Below are positions 29,066 through 38,953 of a stretch of DNA of 64,000 nucleotides, piece after piece (the stretch's first letter is position 1; every line of letters starts with the position of its first letter). This DNA is from Achromobacter piechaudii NBRC 102461. GTDB taxonomy: Bacteria; Pseudomonadota; Gammaproteobacteria; Burkholderiales; Burkholderiaceae_B. The notes beneath the pieces were generated by a model. The model made no database searches. It was not told the origin of the DNA and saw nothing but the letters and a program-made list of their open reading frames with translations. The stretch is taken from positions 1 to 64,000 of the forward strand of contig NZ_BCTK01000008.1 of NCBI RefSeq assembly GCF_001571245.1. Direction: 5' to 3'. The position numbers and the translations under genes were made by a program.

Positions 29066-32000
29066 TCCGCGCATTGCTGCATCGCCCTGTCGCCTGCCTG
29101 TTCCTGGCGGTGGCGCTGACCCTGCTGGGCGCGGTGGCGTGGCGCCTGTTGCCCGTGGCGCCGTTGCCCCAGGTGGATTTCCCCACCATCGAAGTGCGCG
29201 CCGAACTGCCGGGCGCCAGCCCCGAAAGCATGGCCAGCACCGTGGCCGCCCCGCTGGAGCGCGCGCTGGGCAGCATCGCGGGCGTCAGCGCCATGACCTC
29301 GTCCAGCAACCAGGGCGCCACCCGCGTGCAGTTGCAGTTTGAGCTGGACCGCGACATCAACGAAGCGGCCCGCGACGTGCAGGCCGCGCTGAACGCCGCG
29401 CGCGGCGAGCTGCCTTCCGGCATGCCGCAAAGCCCCAGCTACCGCAAGGTCAACCCCTCGCAAGCGCCCATCATGGCGCTGGCGCTCAGTTCGGCCACGC
29501 GTCCTGCCGGGCAGTTGTACGACCTGGGCTCGACCGTGCTGGCGCAGAAGCTGTCGCAGATCAATGGCGTGGGCGAAGTGACCATGGGCGGCAGTTCGCT
29601 GCCGGCCGTGCGCGTGCAGGTCAACCCCAATGCGCTGGCCCATTACGGCGTGGCGCTGGACGAAGTGCGCCGCGCCATCGCCGACGCCGCGCCGCTGCGC
29701 CCGCTGGGTCAACTGGATTCTGCCGGCCAGCGCTGGGAAGTGGGCACGCCCGAACAGCCGCGCGGCGCGGATGAATATGGCCGCCTGATCGTGCGCCACG
29801 ACGATGGCGCGGTGATCCGGCTGGCGCAGGTGGCGCGAGTCAGCGATTCCGTCGAAAACCGCTACAGCAGCGGCTTTCACAATCGCAACCCGGCCGTCGT
29901 GCTGACCATCAGCCGCCAGACCGGCGCGAACATCATCGAGACCATCGACGCCATCAACGCCGCCCTGCCCGGCCTGCGCGCGCTGCTGCCGGCCGACGTG
30001 GACCTGACGGTGGCGCTGGACCGCTCGCCCGGCATCAAGGCCACCTTGCGCGAAGCGCACATCACGCTGGTGCTGGCCACCGCGCTGGTCATCCTGGTGG
30101 TGTGGTCGTTCCTGGGCAGCGCGCGCGCGGCGGCCATTCCCAGCGTGGCGATCCCGGTGTGCCTGATCGCCACCTTTGCCGTCATGCACGCGTGGGGGTT
30201 TTCGCTGAACAACCTGTCGTTGATGGCGCTGATCGTGGCGGCCGGGCTGGTCGTGGACGACGCCATCGTCGTGCTGGAGAACATCTCGCGCCATCTTGAA
30301 CGTGGCCTGTCGCCACGTAAGGCCGCGCTGCGCGGCGTGCGCGAAGTGGGCTTCACGCTGGTCGCCATGACCGTCGCGTTGAGCGTCGTGTTCGTATCCA
30401 TCCTGTTCATGGGCGGGCTGGTCGAACGGCTGTTCCGCGAATTTTCGATCACGCTGGTGGCGGCCACCGTCATCTCGCTGGTGGTGTCGGTCGCCATCAT
30501 CCCGGCCTTGTGCGCGCGCTGGCTGCCGTCAGGCGAGGCGCAGCGCAACGCACCGCCTCGCCCTTCGCGCCTGCAAGCCGTGTTCGCGCGCATGCACGAC
30601 GCCTATGGCCGATCGCTGTCCCGCGTGCTGGGCCATGCGCGCCTGACGCTGTTGCTGCTGGCCGCCGTGATCGGCCTGAACGTCTATCTGTATGTGGAGG
30701 CGCCCAAGGGCTTCCTGCCCGTGCAGGACACCGGCCAGCTGGTGGGTTTCGTGCGCGGCGACGACGGTTTTTCGTTTCAGGTCATGCAACCCAAGATCGA
30801 TCAGTACCGCCAACTGGTCCTCAGGCATCCGGCCGTGCAGGACGTCATCGGCTACAACGGCGGCAGCCTGGGCATCAGCAATTCGCTGTTCCTGATCCGG
30901 CTCAAGCCCGCGACCGAGCGCGGCGTATCGTCCACCGAGGTCATCAACTGGCTGCGCACCCACGCGCCCGCCGTGCCGGGCGGCATGTTCTTTCTGAACG
31001 TCGACCAGGACCTGCGCATGCCCGGCGGCTTCGGCAATTCGGGCGACCATGAATTGGCGATCATGGCCAGCGACGTGCCGGCGCTGCGGCAGTGGGCGCG
31101 CAAGATCTCCCAGGCCATGCAGAACATTCCAGAGCTGCGCGACGTTGACGCGCAAGGCGATGGCGCGACGCAGCAGGTCGTCATCAACATCGACCGCGCC
31201 GCCGCGCAGCGCCTGGGCGTGGACATGCAGACAGTCAGCAGCGTATTGAGCAATTCGTTCAGCCAGCGCCAGGTCGCCACGATGTACGACGCCATGAACC
31301 AGTACCGCGTAGTGCTGGAGCTGGACCCGCGCTACACCGAAGACCCCGAGGTGCTGGAGCAGGTGCAGGTGGTGGCGGCCGATGGCGCGCGCGTTCCGCT
31401 GACGGCCTTCGCCAGCTACGAGAACGGCTTGGTCAACGACCGCGTCTACCACGACGGCCTGTTCGCGGCAGTGGGCGTGGGCTTCTCGCTGGCGCCGGGC
31501 GTGTCGCTGGAACAGGGGCTGGCGGCCATCGACGCGGCGCTGGCCACGCTGATGGTGCCGTCCACCATCCAGACGCGGCTGGGCGGCGACGCCCGCAATT
31601 TTCAGCAAAGCCTGCAAGACCAGCCCTGGCTGATCCTGGCAGTGCTCCTGGCGATCTATCTGGTGCTGGGCATCCTGTACGAAAGCCCGCTGCATCCGCT
31701 GACCATCCTGTCGACGCTGCCCTCGGCCGGCGTGGGCGCATTGCTGGCCCTGCGCATCGCCAACATCGAATTCACGCTGATCGCGTTGCTGGGCCTGTTC
31801 CTCTTGGTGGGCATCGTCATGAAGAACGCCATCTTGATGATCGACTTCGCCCTCAGCCTGGAACGCCGCGAAGGGCTGACCCCCAGCCAGGCGATCCACC
31901 GCGCCGCCATGCTGCGGCTGCGTCCCATCGTCATGACGAACATGGCCGGATTGCTGGGCGCGCTGCCGCTGGTGCTGGGCATGGGCGAAGGCGCGGAATT

Positions 32001-32142
32001 GCGTCGTCCGCTGGGCATCGCCATCGTGGGCGGTTTGATGATCAGCCAGTTCCTTACCCTCTACACCACGCCGATCGTGTATCTGGCGCTGGAACGCCTG
32101 CGGCTGAAATGGACGGGAGCGGCGCGCCGGCGCAGCGCCTGA
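29062..32142 (+). CDS. RND multidrug efflux pump subunit (MuxC/MdtC-like)
   Basis: The 1026-residue second RND subunit has [23 protein letters not shown] at the TM4 relay and [29 protein letters not shown] in the porter domain, as in MdtC. It overlaps the previous gene by 4 bases. No outer-membrane factor (TolC/OpmB type) follows: the next gene is a convergent LysR regulator. The pump must therefore borrow a channel encoded elsewhere. Confidence 0.94.
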   Translation: MIRALLHRPVACLFLAVALTLLGAVAWRLLPVAPLPQVDFPTIEVRAELPGASPESMASTVAAPLERALGSIAGVSAMTSSSNQGATRVQLQFELDRDINEAARDVQAALNAARGELPSGMPQSPSYRKVNPSQAPIMALALSSATRPAGQLYDLGSTVLAQKLSQINGVGEVTMGGSSLPAVRVQVNPNALAHYGVALDEVRRAIADAAPLRPLGQLDSAGQRWEVGTPEQPRGADEYGRLIVRHDDGAVIRLAQVARVSDSVENRYSSGFHNRNPAVVLTISRQTGANIIETIDAINAALPGLRALLPADVDLTVALDRSPGIKATLREAHITLVLATALVILVVWSFLGSARAAAIPSVAIPVCLIATFAVMHAWGFSLNNLSLMALIVAAGLVVDDAIVVLENISRHLERGLSPRKAALRGVREVGFTLVAMTVALSVVFVSILFMGGLVERLFREFSITLVAATVISLVVSVAIIPALCARWLPSGEAQRNAPPRPSRLQAVFARMHDAYGRSLSRVLGHARLTLLLLAAVIGLNVYLYVEAPKGFLPVQDTGQLVGFVRGDDGFSFQVMQPKIDQYRQLVLRHPAVQDVIGYNGGSLGISNSLFLIRLKPATERGVSSTEVINWLRTHAPAVPGGMFFLNVDQDLRMPGGFGNSGDHELAIMASDVPALRQWARKISQAMQNIPELRDVDAQGDGATQQVVINIDRAAAQRLGVDMQTVSSVLSNSFSQRQVATMYDAMNQYRVVLELDPRYTEDPEVLEQVQVVAADGARVPLTAFASYENGLVNDRVYHDGLFAAVGVGFSLAPGVSLEQGLAAIDAALATLMVPSTIQTRLGGDARNFQQSLQDQPWLILAVLLAIYLVLGILYESPLHPLTILSTLPSAGVGALLALRIANIEFTLIALLGLFLLVGIVMKNAILMIDFALSLERREGLTPSQAIHRAAMLRLRPIVMTNMAGLLGALPLVLGMGEGAELRRPLGIAIVGGLMISQFLTLYTTPIVYLALERLRLKWTGAARRRSA

Positions 32143-32197
32143 GCCGGCAGGCGCACGCTACTGCCTGCGCCAGCGCCGCGTCACCCATGGCGCGGCC

Positions 32198-33109
32198 TTA
32201 CTCGGGCCAGCGGGGCGCGGCCGTCAGGTTGTCCGCCATGAACGACAGGAACTCGCGCGCAAGCAGCGGCAAGGTCCTGCCTTGCAATGTCAGCACCTGG
32301 ATGCTGCGCTGGCGCATTTCCGGATTGCTGAAGGGCACGGCGACCAGCGCGCCGCCGCTGCCGAGCTGGCCCATCAACGTCAGGTAACCAGACAGGGCCA
32401 CGATCTGGCTGCCCGGCAGCATTGGCAGGAATGCCGCCGAGTGGTTCGACACGTAGGCCGGCTCGATATGCAGGCCCGCGTTGGCGCAAGCCGCGTCGAA
32501 CAGCTGGCGCACGGTGGTGCCGTGATCGCCCAGCGACAGCGGATAGTGGACAAGGTCGCGCATGCCGATGCTGCGCCGCCCCGCCAGCGGATGCTTGCGG
32601 CACATCACCGCGTAGACGGGTGCGCGAGTCAGCAGCTCGGTCTTCAGGCGGTCATCTTGCGCGGTGGTGTAGCGCAGCGCGATCTGCGCCAGGCCTTCCA
32701 GGACATGACGGCTGACTTCTTCCGGCCGTTCCACATGCAGATGAAAGCGCGCCTCGGGCCGCGAGCGCTTGAACTGCGCCATGCTCATGGGCAGGAATTG
32801 GTGCGCGAAGCCCTCGGTACAGGCCAGCCGGATGGTGACGTCGCCCACGTGGCTGCGTTGGCGCAGTTCGGCGGTGACCCGCTCGGCCTCCAGCGCGGCG
32901 GCATTGGCGTAGGCGGCAAGCTGACGCCCCGCCTCGCTCAATTCCATGCCGCGCGCCTGGCGCTCGAACAGCGCGATGCCCAGGCCGTCCTCCAGCTTGG
33001 CGATCTGCCGGCTCACCGCCGAAGCAGCCACGTGCTGCGAGGCCGCAGCGCCCGCAATCGAGCCGCTGCGCGCGACCTCAAGAAAATAGCGTAGACCCAG
33101 CGAAATCAT
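32198..33109 (-). CDS. LysR family transcriptional regulator
   Basis: 303 residues from the ATG at 33109, preceded by GGGAGG; the longer reading to 33142 lacks such a site. It has an N-terminal winged helix (LRYFLEVARSGSIAGAAASQHVAASAVSRQIAKLEDGLGIALFERQARGMELSEAG) and a C-terminal substrate-binding domain. It is divergent from the M20 peptidase and binding-protein genes, the classic layout for a LysR regulator of its neighbours. The effector is unknown; it may be the substrate of the M20 enzyme. Confidence 0.93.
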   Translation of the reverse strand: MISLGLRYFLEVARSGSIAGAAASQHVAASAVSRQIAKLEDGLGIALFERQARGMELSEAGRQLAAYANAAALEAERVTAELRQRSHVGDVTIRLACTEGFAHQFLPMSMAQFKRSRPEARFHLHVERPEEVSRHVLEGLAQIALRYTTAQDDRLKTELLTRAPVYAVMCRKHPLAGRRSIGMRDLVHYPLSLGDHGTTVRQLFDAACANAGLHIEPAYVSNHSAAFLPMLPGSQIVALSGYLTLMGQLGSGGALVAVPFSNPEMRQRSIQVLTLQGRTLPLLAREFLSFMADNLTAAPRWPE

Positions 33110-33126
33110 CCCGCCTCCCTTTAAAG

Positions 33127-33174
33127 CATGCCAAAAAGGCAACGCAAAGATGCTAATTATCTAATTGTGGCATG
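33127..33174. promoter_or_regulatory. Divergent control region with inverted repeat CATGCCA/TGGCATG
   Basis: CATGCCA (33127-33133) and TGGCATG (33168-33174) flank an AT-rich core in the short gap between the LysR gene and the M20 gene. The size suits a LysR-type site spread over two promoters. No experimental evidence is implied. Confidence 0.4.
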
Positions 33175-33220
33175 TACAGATGCGTAATAACTTTGTGCCT
33201 CCCTCGTCCGGAGACCCGTT

Positions 33221-34603
33221 TTGAGCCGCGAACAAGCCGTCCTGCAAGCCATTGAAGCCTTCGACAATGGCACTCTTGAAGCCGCCCTGGCGCGCCGCGT
33301 TGCCTACGCGACGGAAAGCGAAGTGCCGGATCAGGCCCCCATGCAGCATGCCTATCTGAACCAGGATCTGATTCCCGTTCTGAACCGTATGGGCTTCACC
33401 TGCGAGGTGCATCCCAACCCGGCCGGCGTGGACCTGCCCATCCTGGTCGCGCGCCGCATCGAACAAGCCGGCCTGCCGACCGTGCTGATGTACGGGCATG
33501 GCGACGTGGTGCGCGGCAACGCCGCCAAGTGGGAAGCCGGCCGCGATCCGTGGCAGTTGCAAGTGGACGGCGACCGCTGGTACGGCCGGGGCACGGCCGA
33601 CAACAAAGGCCAGCACAGCATCAATCTGGAAGCACTGCGGCAAGTGCTCGACGCGCGCGGCGGCAAGCTGGGCTTTAACGCCGTCTGGCTGATCGAGACC
33701 GGCGAAGAAGCCGGCTCGCCGGGGTTGGCCGAATTCTGCGACGCGCAGCGCGAAGCGCTGGCCGCCGACGTGTTCATCGCCAGCGACGGCCCGCGCCTGC
33801 ATGCGTCCCGCCCCACGTTGTTCATGGGGTCGCGCGGCGCGGTCAATTTCGAATTGCGGCTGCGCGCGCGCGAACGTGGCTACCATTCCGGCAACTGGGG
33901 CGGCCTGCTGGCCAACCCCGCCATCGTGCTGATGCACGCCATCGGCACGCTGGTGGACGCGCGGGGCCGCATCACCGTGCCCGCGTTGCGCCCGCCCCCA
34001 ATCCCCGCCGCCGTGCGGGAAGCGCTGGCGGATCTGGACGTGGGCGGCGGCGAGGACGATCCCGACATCAATGACTGGTGGGGCGAACCCGGCCTGTCCG
34101 CGCCGGAAAAAGTATTTGGCTGGAACAGCCTGGACGTGCTGACCTTCGGCGCGGGCGATCCCGCCAAGCCGGTCAACGCAATTCCGCCCGAAGCCGTGGC
34201 CTGGTGCCAACTGCGCTTTGTCGTCGGCACCGACTGGCGCGCGCTGGAAACGCACGTGCGCGACCACCTGCGCCAAGGCGGTTTTGAAGACGTACAGGTG
34301 CGCGTCGGCATGCAAGGCGGCGCCACGCGTCTGTCGCCCGACAACGCCTGGGTGCGCTGGGCGGCCGCGTCGCTGGAACGCACGACCGGCAAGCGGCCCG
34401 CGCTGCTGCCCAACCTGGGCGGTTCGCTGCCCAACGAGATCTTCGCCGACCTGCTGGGCCTGCCCACGCTGTGGGTGCCGCATTCCTATCCCGCCTGCGC
34501 GCAGCACGCGCCCAACGAACACCTGCTGGGCAGTGTCGCGCGCGAAGGGCTGGCCATCATGGCCGGCCTGTACTGGGACCTGGGCGATTCCGTTCCCCGC
34601 TGA
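33221..34603 (+). CDS. M20 family metallopeptidase/amidohydrolase
   Basis: 460 residues from a TTG start with GGAG nine bases upstream. It has M20 signatures: metal-ligand His-Gly-Asp in VLMYGHGDVV, the bridging Asp in YGRGTADNKGQH and the catalytic Glu pair in LIETGEEAGSPGL. C-terminal metal-binding His is in LWVPHSYPACAQHAPNEH. It hydrolyses a peptide or amide substrate in the cytoplasm; the substrate cannot be told. It is 34 bases upstream of a Bug-type binding protein, suggesting uptake and cleavage of the same carboxylated compound. Confidence 0.92.
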   Translation: MSREQAVLQAIEAFDNGTLEAALARRVAYATESEVPDQAPMQHAYLNQDLIPVLNRMGFTCEVHPNPAGVDLPILVARRIEQAGLPTVLMYGHGDVVRGNAAKWEAGRDPWQLQVDGDRWYGRGTADNKGQHSINLEALRQVLDARGGKLGFNAVWLIETGEEAGSPGLAEFCDAQREALAADVFIASDGPRLHASRPTLFMGSRGAVNFELRLRARERGYHSGNWGGLLANPAIVLMHAIGTLVDARGRITVPALRPPPIPAAVREALADLDVGGGEDDPDINDWWGEPGLSAPEKVFGWNSLDVLTFGAGDPAKPVNAIPPEAVAWCQLRFVVGTDWRALETHVRDHLRQGGFEDVQVRVGMQGGATRLSPDNAWVRWAAASLERTTGKRPALLPNLGGSLPNEIFADLLGLPTLWVPHSYPACAQHAPNEHLLGSVAREGLAIMAGLYWDLGDSVPR

Positions 34604-34637
34604 TTGACTGATCCACTGACTGACCGAGAGCGTTGCC

Positions 34638-35618
34638 ATGACCGCTAGATTTTGTGCCGCCGTATTGGCGTTCAACCTTGCCGTCGCCGCCTATGCGGGC
34701 GAGGCCCAAGCCGCCTACCCCGAACAGCCGATCAAGATCGTCGTGCCGTTCACACCCGGCGGCGCGACCGACGCCGTGGCAAGGCTGCTGGCCAACAAGC
34801 TGTCGGGCAGCCTGGGCCAGTCGGTGATCGTGGAAAACCGCCCCGGCGCATCCACCGTCATCGGCGCCGACGCCGTGGCCCGCGCACAGCCCGATGGCTA
34901 CACGCTGCTGCTGTCGGGCAGCACCACCTACACCGTGCTGCCGGCCTTGAAGCCGTCCCTGCCCTACGACCCGATCCGCAGCTTCGAACACATCGGCATC
35001 GTGGCCATGGCGCCCGTGGTGCTGCTGGCGCAGAACGGGCTGGCCGCCACCACCGTGCAGCAGGCGGCGACGCTGGCCAAGCAGCAAAGCACCAAGGGCG
35101 GATTGATGTACGGCACCTTCGGGCCGGGCTCGGCGCCGCATCTGGCGGGCGAGATGTTTGCCGAAGCCGCTGGCGCGAAGATGATGCCGGTGCCCTACAA
35201 GGGCAGCGCGCAACTGATCACCGCAATGATCGGCGGCGAAGTGTCGCTGGGCGTGGACACGGTTTCCTCCGCCGCGCCGCAGGTGCGCGCCGGCAAGGTC
35301 CGCGCGCTGGCCGTCACGGGCGAGCATCGCGTGCCGCAGATGCCGGACGTGCCGACCTTCGCCGAGGCCGGCATACCCGAAGTGTCGTTCGTGGGCTGGT
35401 ACGCCTTGGCCGCGCCCGCGCGCACGCCCGCTCCCGTGATCGACACGTTGAACCGCGCGGTCGCGCAGATCATGCAAGACCCGCAGGTCAAAAAGGCTGT
35501 GTCCGACCTGGCGCTTGAACCCGTGTTCCTGCCGGGGCAGGCGTTCAAGGACCAGATCGAAAAAGAAGTGCGCACGTTCAGCGCCGTGGCCAAGCGCGCG
35601 GACATCAAGCTGGAATAG
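34638..35618 (+). CDS. Tripartite tricarboxylate transporter substrate-binding protein (Bug family)
   Basis: The 326-residue protein has an N-terminal signal peptide (to about AYAGEAQA) and the Bug-family opening YPEQPIKIVVPFTPGGATDAVARLLA, then VIVENRPGASTVIGADAVARAQPDGYTLL. It is a periplasmic receptor for a carboxylate-type ligand. No TctA/TctB genes are adjacent, as is common for orphan Bug proteins of Alcaligenaceae. It is probably co-transcribed with the M20 gene. Confidence 0.93.
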   Translation: MTARFCAAVLAFNLAVAAYAGEAQAAYPEQPIKIVVPFTPGGATDAVARLLANKLSGSLGQSVIVENRPGASTVIGADAVARAQPDGYTLLLSGSTTYTVLPALKPSLPYDPIRSFEHIGIVAMAPVVLLAQNGLAATTVQQAATLAKQQSTKGGLMYGTFGPGSAPHLAGEMFAEAAGAKMMPVPYKGSAQLITAMIGGEVSLGVDTVSSAAPQVRAGKVRALAVTGEHRVPQMPDVPTFAEAGIPEVSFVGWYALAAPARTPAPVIDTLNRAVAQIMQDPQVKKAVSDLALEPVFLPGQAFKDQIEKEVRTFSAVAKRADIKLE

Positions 35619-35626
35619 CGCGCAGT

Positions 35627-35673
35627 AAAAAGCGCCTGACCGCGCACGTTTGCTAGCGTGCACGGCCAGGCGC
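35627..35673 (-). terminator. Rho-independent terminator of katE
   Basis: Two 17-base arms (35632-35648 and 35657-35673; 15 of 17 pair) close an 8-base loop. On the minus strand the stem is followed by TTTTT (35627-35631). It lies 22 bases past the catalase stop and may also slow convergent transcription. Confidence 0.8.
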
Positions 35674-35695
35674 CGGTCTGTCTTGCCTGTCGGCC

Positions 35696-38083
35696 TCAGA
35701 CCATCGGCGGCATCGTTTCGCGTTCCGGGTGGCGATGCTTGGCCAAGGCCTTGATGAAGGCCGCCGCGCTCTTGGCCGGTGCGCCGCCGCCCATCAACAG
35801 GCCTTCATCGGCCTCGTCGGGCGCAATGCCCGCCGACCCGAACAACTGGCCTCCCCGACCCAGCCCCAGCAGCGTCTTGCCGTGCCGGTAGGCATCGCGC
35901 AGGAATTCCAGCGCGCGCCCATCCGCCTGCAATCGCGCCACGGCGGCTTCGCCCCCGGGCACCACCGCGCCGTCGAACAACGTTGACGGGTGGTTGTCCA
36001 GCGACGCGTCGGCATCCAGCATGCCGCCGCCTTCGGTCTGTACCGGGCCGATGCGCTGGCCCACCAGCCGCACCACCGCGCCAGCCTGCATCAGCGCGTC
36101 GGCCACGGCCGACACCGCGCCCTCGTCCACGCCTTCGGCCACCAGGATGGCGACCTTGCGCGTGGCCACGCCGCCATCGCCCGGGCGGGCGGTCAGCGAC
36201 AACGTGGGCGACACTTCCACTTCGGGCTTGGGCGGCTGCGCGATTGCGCGCGGCAGCGGTTCCGGCAAGGCCATGCCCAATTGGTCGGCGACTTGCTGGG
36301 CCAGCTCGTCCGACACGTTGCGCAGCGAGGCCACCATGCGTTGGCGGATGGCGGGCACCGTCACCTTGCTCAGTTCAAACGAGAAAGCGTGCACGATGTG
36401 CTGCTTTTCCCAATCGGTCTGGCTGTTGTAGAACAGCGTGGCCTGGTTGTAGTGTTCCGCGAACTTCTCGGGATGGCCGCGCAATTCGTCGCCCGCGATC
36501 GGCTCGGGAAACGGCACGAAGCCGTCCATGCCGGCCTGGAACGGACACCCGCCCGCCAGGGAATTGGGCTCGTAGGCCACGCGGCCACGATGAATCGTCT
36601 GACGATGCATGCCGTCGCGCTGGTTGTTGTGCACCGGTGCAATCGGCGCATTGATGGGCAGCTCGTGGAAGTTCGGGCCGCCCAGCCGCGAGATCTGCGT
36701 ATCCACATAGGAATGGATGCGTCCGGCCAGCAGCGGGTCGTTGGTGAAGTCCACGCCCGGCACCACGTGCGCCGTGCAGAAAGCCACCTGCTCGGTTTCC
36801 GCGAAGAAGTTGTCGGGGTTGCGGTCCAGCACCATGCGGCCGATGGGCACGATGGGCACCAGCTCTTCGGGCACGATCTTGGTCGCGTCCAGCACGTCGA
36901 AGCTGAAGCCCTCGGCCTCTTCCTCGGTGAAGATCTGCACGCCCAATTCCCATTCCGGCCCCTTGCCCGCATCGATGGCTTCCCACAGGTCGCGACGATG
37001 GAAGTCGGGATCCGCGCCCGACACCTTCACCGCTTCGTCCCACACCTGGGAATGCGTGCCCAGGATCGGGGTCCAGTGGAACTTCACCAGGCGCGATTCG
37101 CCGCTTGCATTGACGAAGCGGAACGTGTGCACGCCGAAGCCCTGCATCATGCGGTAGCTGCGCGGAATGGCACGGTCGGACATCACCCACAACAGCATGT
37201 GGGTCGATTCGGGCATCAGCGACACGAAATCCCAGAACGTGTCGTGCGCCGAGGCCGCCTGCGGCATGCCGTGATGCGGCTCGGGCTTGACCGCGTGAAC
37301 CAGGTCCGGGAACTTCATCGCGTCCTGAATGAAGAAGACCGGCATGTTGTTGCCCACCAGGTCCCAGTTGCCTTCATCGGTATAGAACTTGACGGCAAAG
37401 CCGCGCACGTCGCGCGCTGTGTCCTTGGAGCCGCGCTCGCCGGCCACCGTGGAAAAGCGCACGAACACCGGCGTGCGCTTGCCTTTTTCGGCGAACAGCG
37501 AGGCCGCCGTCAGGTCGGTCAACGGGCGATAGCACTCGAAGAAACCGTGAGCGGCCGAACCGCGCGCGTGCACGATGCGTTCGGGGATGCGTTCGTGATC
37601 GAAGTGCGTGATTTTTTCACGCAGGATGAAATCTTTCAGCAGGGCCGGGCCGCGCAGGCCGGCCTTGAGCGAATGCTGGTTGTCGGCGACCGGCACGCCT
37701 TGATTCGTCGTAAGCACCTGGCCGCTGCCATCGGCGCGCACACGGCCCAGCCGGCCATCCAGCGCGTTGACGCCGGGCGCGGCGGGGCCACCTGTCTTCT
37801 CGTTGGCCTCGGATTCCGACAACGAGCTGGCGCCCACGGACGGATCCGGCGGCGTCGACTGCGCGCCGGTATAGGGGCAGCGCGCGCCTTCCTCGCCATA
37901 CTCCGCCGCCTTGTTGGCGTTGTGCGGCATGGCGGCGGCGGTGGCGCCCGTGGCGGCGGCGCGCTTGAGCGCCGGGTGCGAGGGCTTGCCGGCCGGACCC
38001 GCGGCGGGGCCGCTGTCCGTATTCATATAGGCGGTATCGACGGCGCCAGCGGCGCCTTTGCTTGCGGGTTTCTTGGTTGCCAT
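35696..38083 (-). CDS. katE: Large-subunit monofunctional catalase (HPII/KatE type)
   Basis: 795 residues from the ATG at 38083, preceded by AGGAGAG; an in-frame start at 38116 overlaps the ferritin-like gene. A low-complexity N-terminal extension (about 90 residues) precedes the core, which has the active-site His in [15 protein letters not shown] and Asn in [12 protein letters not shown]. The C-terminal DJ-1/PfpI-like domain ([29 protein letters not shown]) marks large-subunit catalases. It breaks down hydrogen peroxide in the cytoplasm. It lies 10 bases downstream of the ferritin-like gene. Confidence 0.95.
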   Translation of the reverse strand: MATKKPASKGAAGAVDTAYMNTDSGPAAGPAGKPSHPALKRAAATGATAAAMPHNANKAAEYGEEGARCPYTGAQSTPPDPSVGASSLSESEANEKTGGPAAPGVNALDGRLGRVRADGSGQVLTTNQGVPVADNQHSLKAGLRGPALLKDFILREKITHFDHERIPERIVHARGSAAHGFFECYRPLTDLTAASLFAEKGKRTPVFVRFSTVAGERGSKDTARDVRGFAVKFYTDEGNWDLVGNNMPVFFIQDAMKFPDLVHAVKPEPHHGMPQAASAHDTFWDFVSLMPESTHMLLWVMSDRAIPRSYRMMQGFGVHTFRFVNASGESRLVKFHWTPILGTHSQVWDEAVKVSGADPDFHRRDLWEAIDAGKGPEWELGVQIFTEEEAEGFSFDVLDATKIVPEELVPIVPIGRMVLDRNPDNFFAETEQVAFCTAHVVPGVDFTNDPLLAGRIHSYVDTQISRLGGPNFHELPINAPIAPVHNNQRDGMHRQTIHRGRVAYEPNSLAGGCPFQAGMDGFVPFPEPIAGDELRGHPEKFAEHYNQATLFYNSQTDWEKQHIVHAFSFELSKVTVPAIRQRMVASLRNVSDELAQQVADQLGMALPEPLPRAIAQPPKPEVEVSPTLSLTARPGDGGVATRKVAILVAEGVDEGAVSAVADALMQAGAVVRLVGQRIGPVQTEGGGMLDADASLDNHPSTLFDGAVVPGGEAAVARLQADGRALEFLRDAYRHGKTLLGLGRGGQLFGSAGIAPDEADEGLLMGGGAPAKSAAAFIKALAKHRHPERETMPPMV

Positions 38084-38093
38084 CAAGGCTCTC

Positions 38094-38708
38094 CTAGTGT
38101 TTGAGCATTTCGCCACGGGCCTGCTCGGCGCGCGACGCGCCGATGGCGGATTTCACTTTCTTGACTTCTTCGGGCGGGGGCAGCACGGCGGGCAATCCCA
38201 GCGATTCCACCCACAGCTCGCGCGACCAACCCTGCGTGTGATACAGGTGATGGTCTTCGTCCAGCGCCACTGCGTCGTGAGCCTGCTTCAGGATTGCGGC
38301 TTCCTTGCCGGAATGCTGCTCGGCGATCAGCCCGATCAGGGACCAATTGGCGTGGTCCTTGGTTTCTGCCAGCACCACGCACTCGGTCGCCACCAGCTGG
38401 GCGGCGTCGGCGTCGCCTGCGCTGATGGCCAGCTTCATGGCCTTGACCAGCGACTCGCCAAGGTGACGCACCACTTCGCGCCCCGGCGTCTGACGGGCGG
38501 GATCGAGTCCCAGTTGTTCAAACACGGTCAAAAGCACGCGGTGATGCGTGCGTGTTTCTTCCAGGTATTCCTTCCACTCTTTCTTCAGGTCTTCATTGAC
38601 GGCACAGGACACGGCGGTCTCGTACACCGACAAGCCGCCGATTTCAGTCTCCAGCGCCTGGTAAAGCAATTCATTGATTTGTTTGGCGTTTGCCGTTTTG
38701 CGTTTCAT
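38094..38708 (-). CDS. Ferritin-like protein linked to catalase
   Basis: 204 residues from the ATG at 38708 with AAGGAG upstream; a GTG six codons earlier is less likely. It looks like a four-helix bundle with acidic/His clusters spaced like diiron ligands: YQALETEIGG, EETRTHHRVL, ECVVLAETKDHANW and DEDHHLYHTQGW. Exact function is unknown. Its place 10 bases upstream of katE suggests peroxide or iron handling during oxidative or stationary-phase stress. Confidence 0.8.
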   Translation of the reverse strand: MKRKTANAKQINELLYQALETEIGGLSVYETAVSCAVNEDLKKEWKEYLEETRTHHRVLLTVFEQLGLDPARQTPGREVVRHLGESLVKAMKLAISAGDADAAQLVATECVVLAETKDHANWSLIGLIAEQHSGKEAAILKQAHDAVALDEDHHLYHTQGWSRELWVESLGLPAVLPPPEEVKKVKSAIGASRAEQARGEMLKH

Positions 38709-38854
38709 CAGGGGCTCCTTGTCCACGGATCAGTCGCCGGCCGCGCCCTGCATCTGCGAACCCGGCGGCATGAGGCGCACCTTCAGCAAGCGCCGTTCCT
38801 GCATCGACCGCTGCGCCGGCCTGACCACATCGACTACGTCGTCCCCATTTCGCT

Positions 38855-38873
38855 TAGAATCGCAACCATTCTC
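38855..38873 (+). promoter_or_regulatory. Fur-like box upstream of the PepSY gene
   Basis: TAGAATCGCAACCATTCTC matches about 12 of 19 Fur consensus positions, with the typical ATTCTC right half. It is about 80 bases upstream of the PepSY start. Genes of this type are usually iron-repressed, which supports the call. Confidence 0.45.
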
Positions 38874-38953
38874 AATACAACATTCTTGCCCACCCGTTTG
38901 CGGCGGCAATTCACAACAAGAGGCTCGCTCTGAAATCCGGTTTTCGCCTGTCC

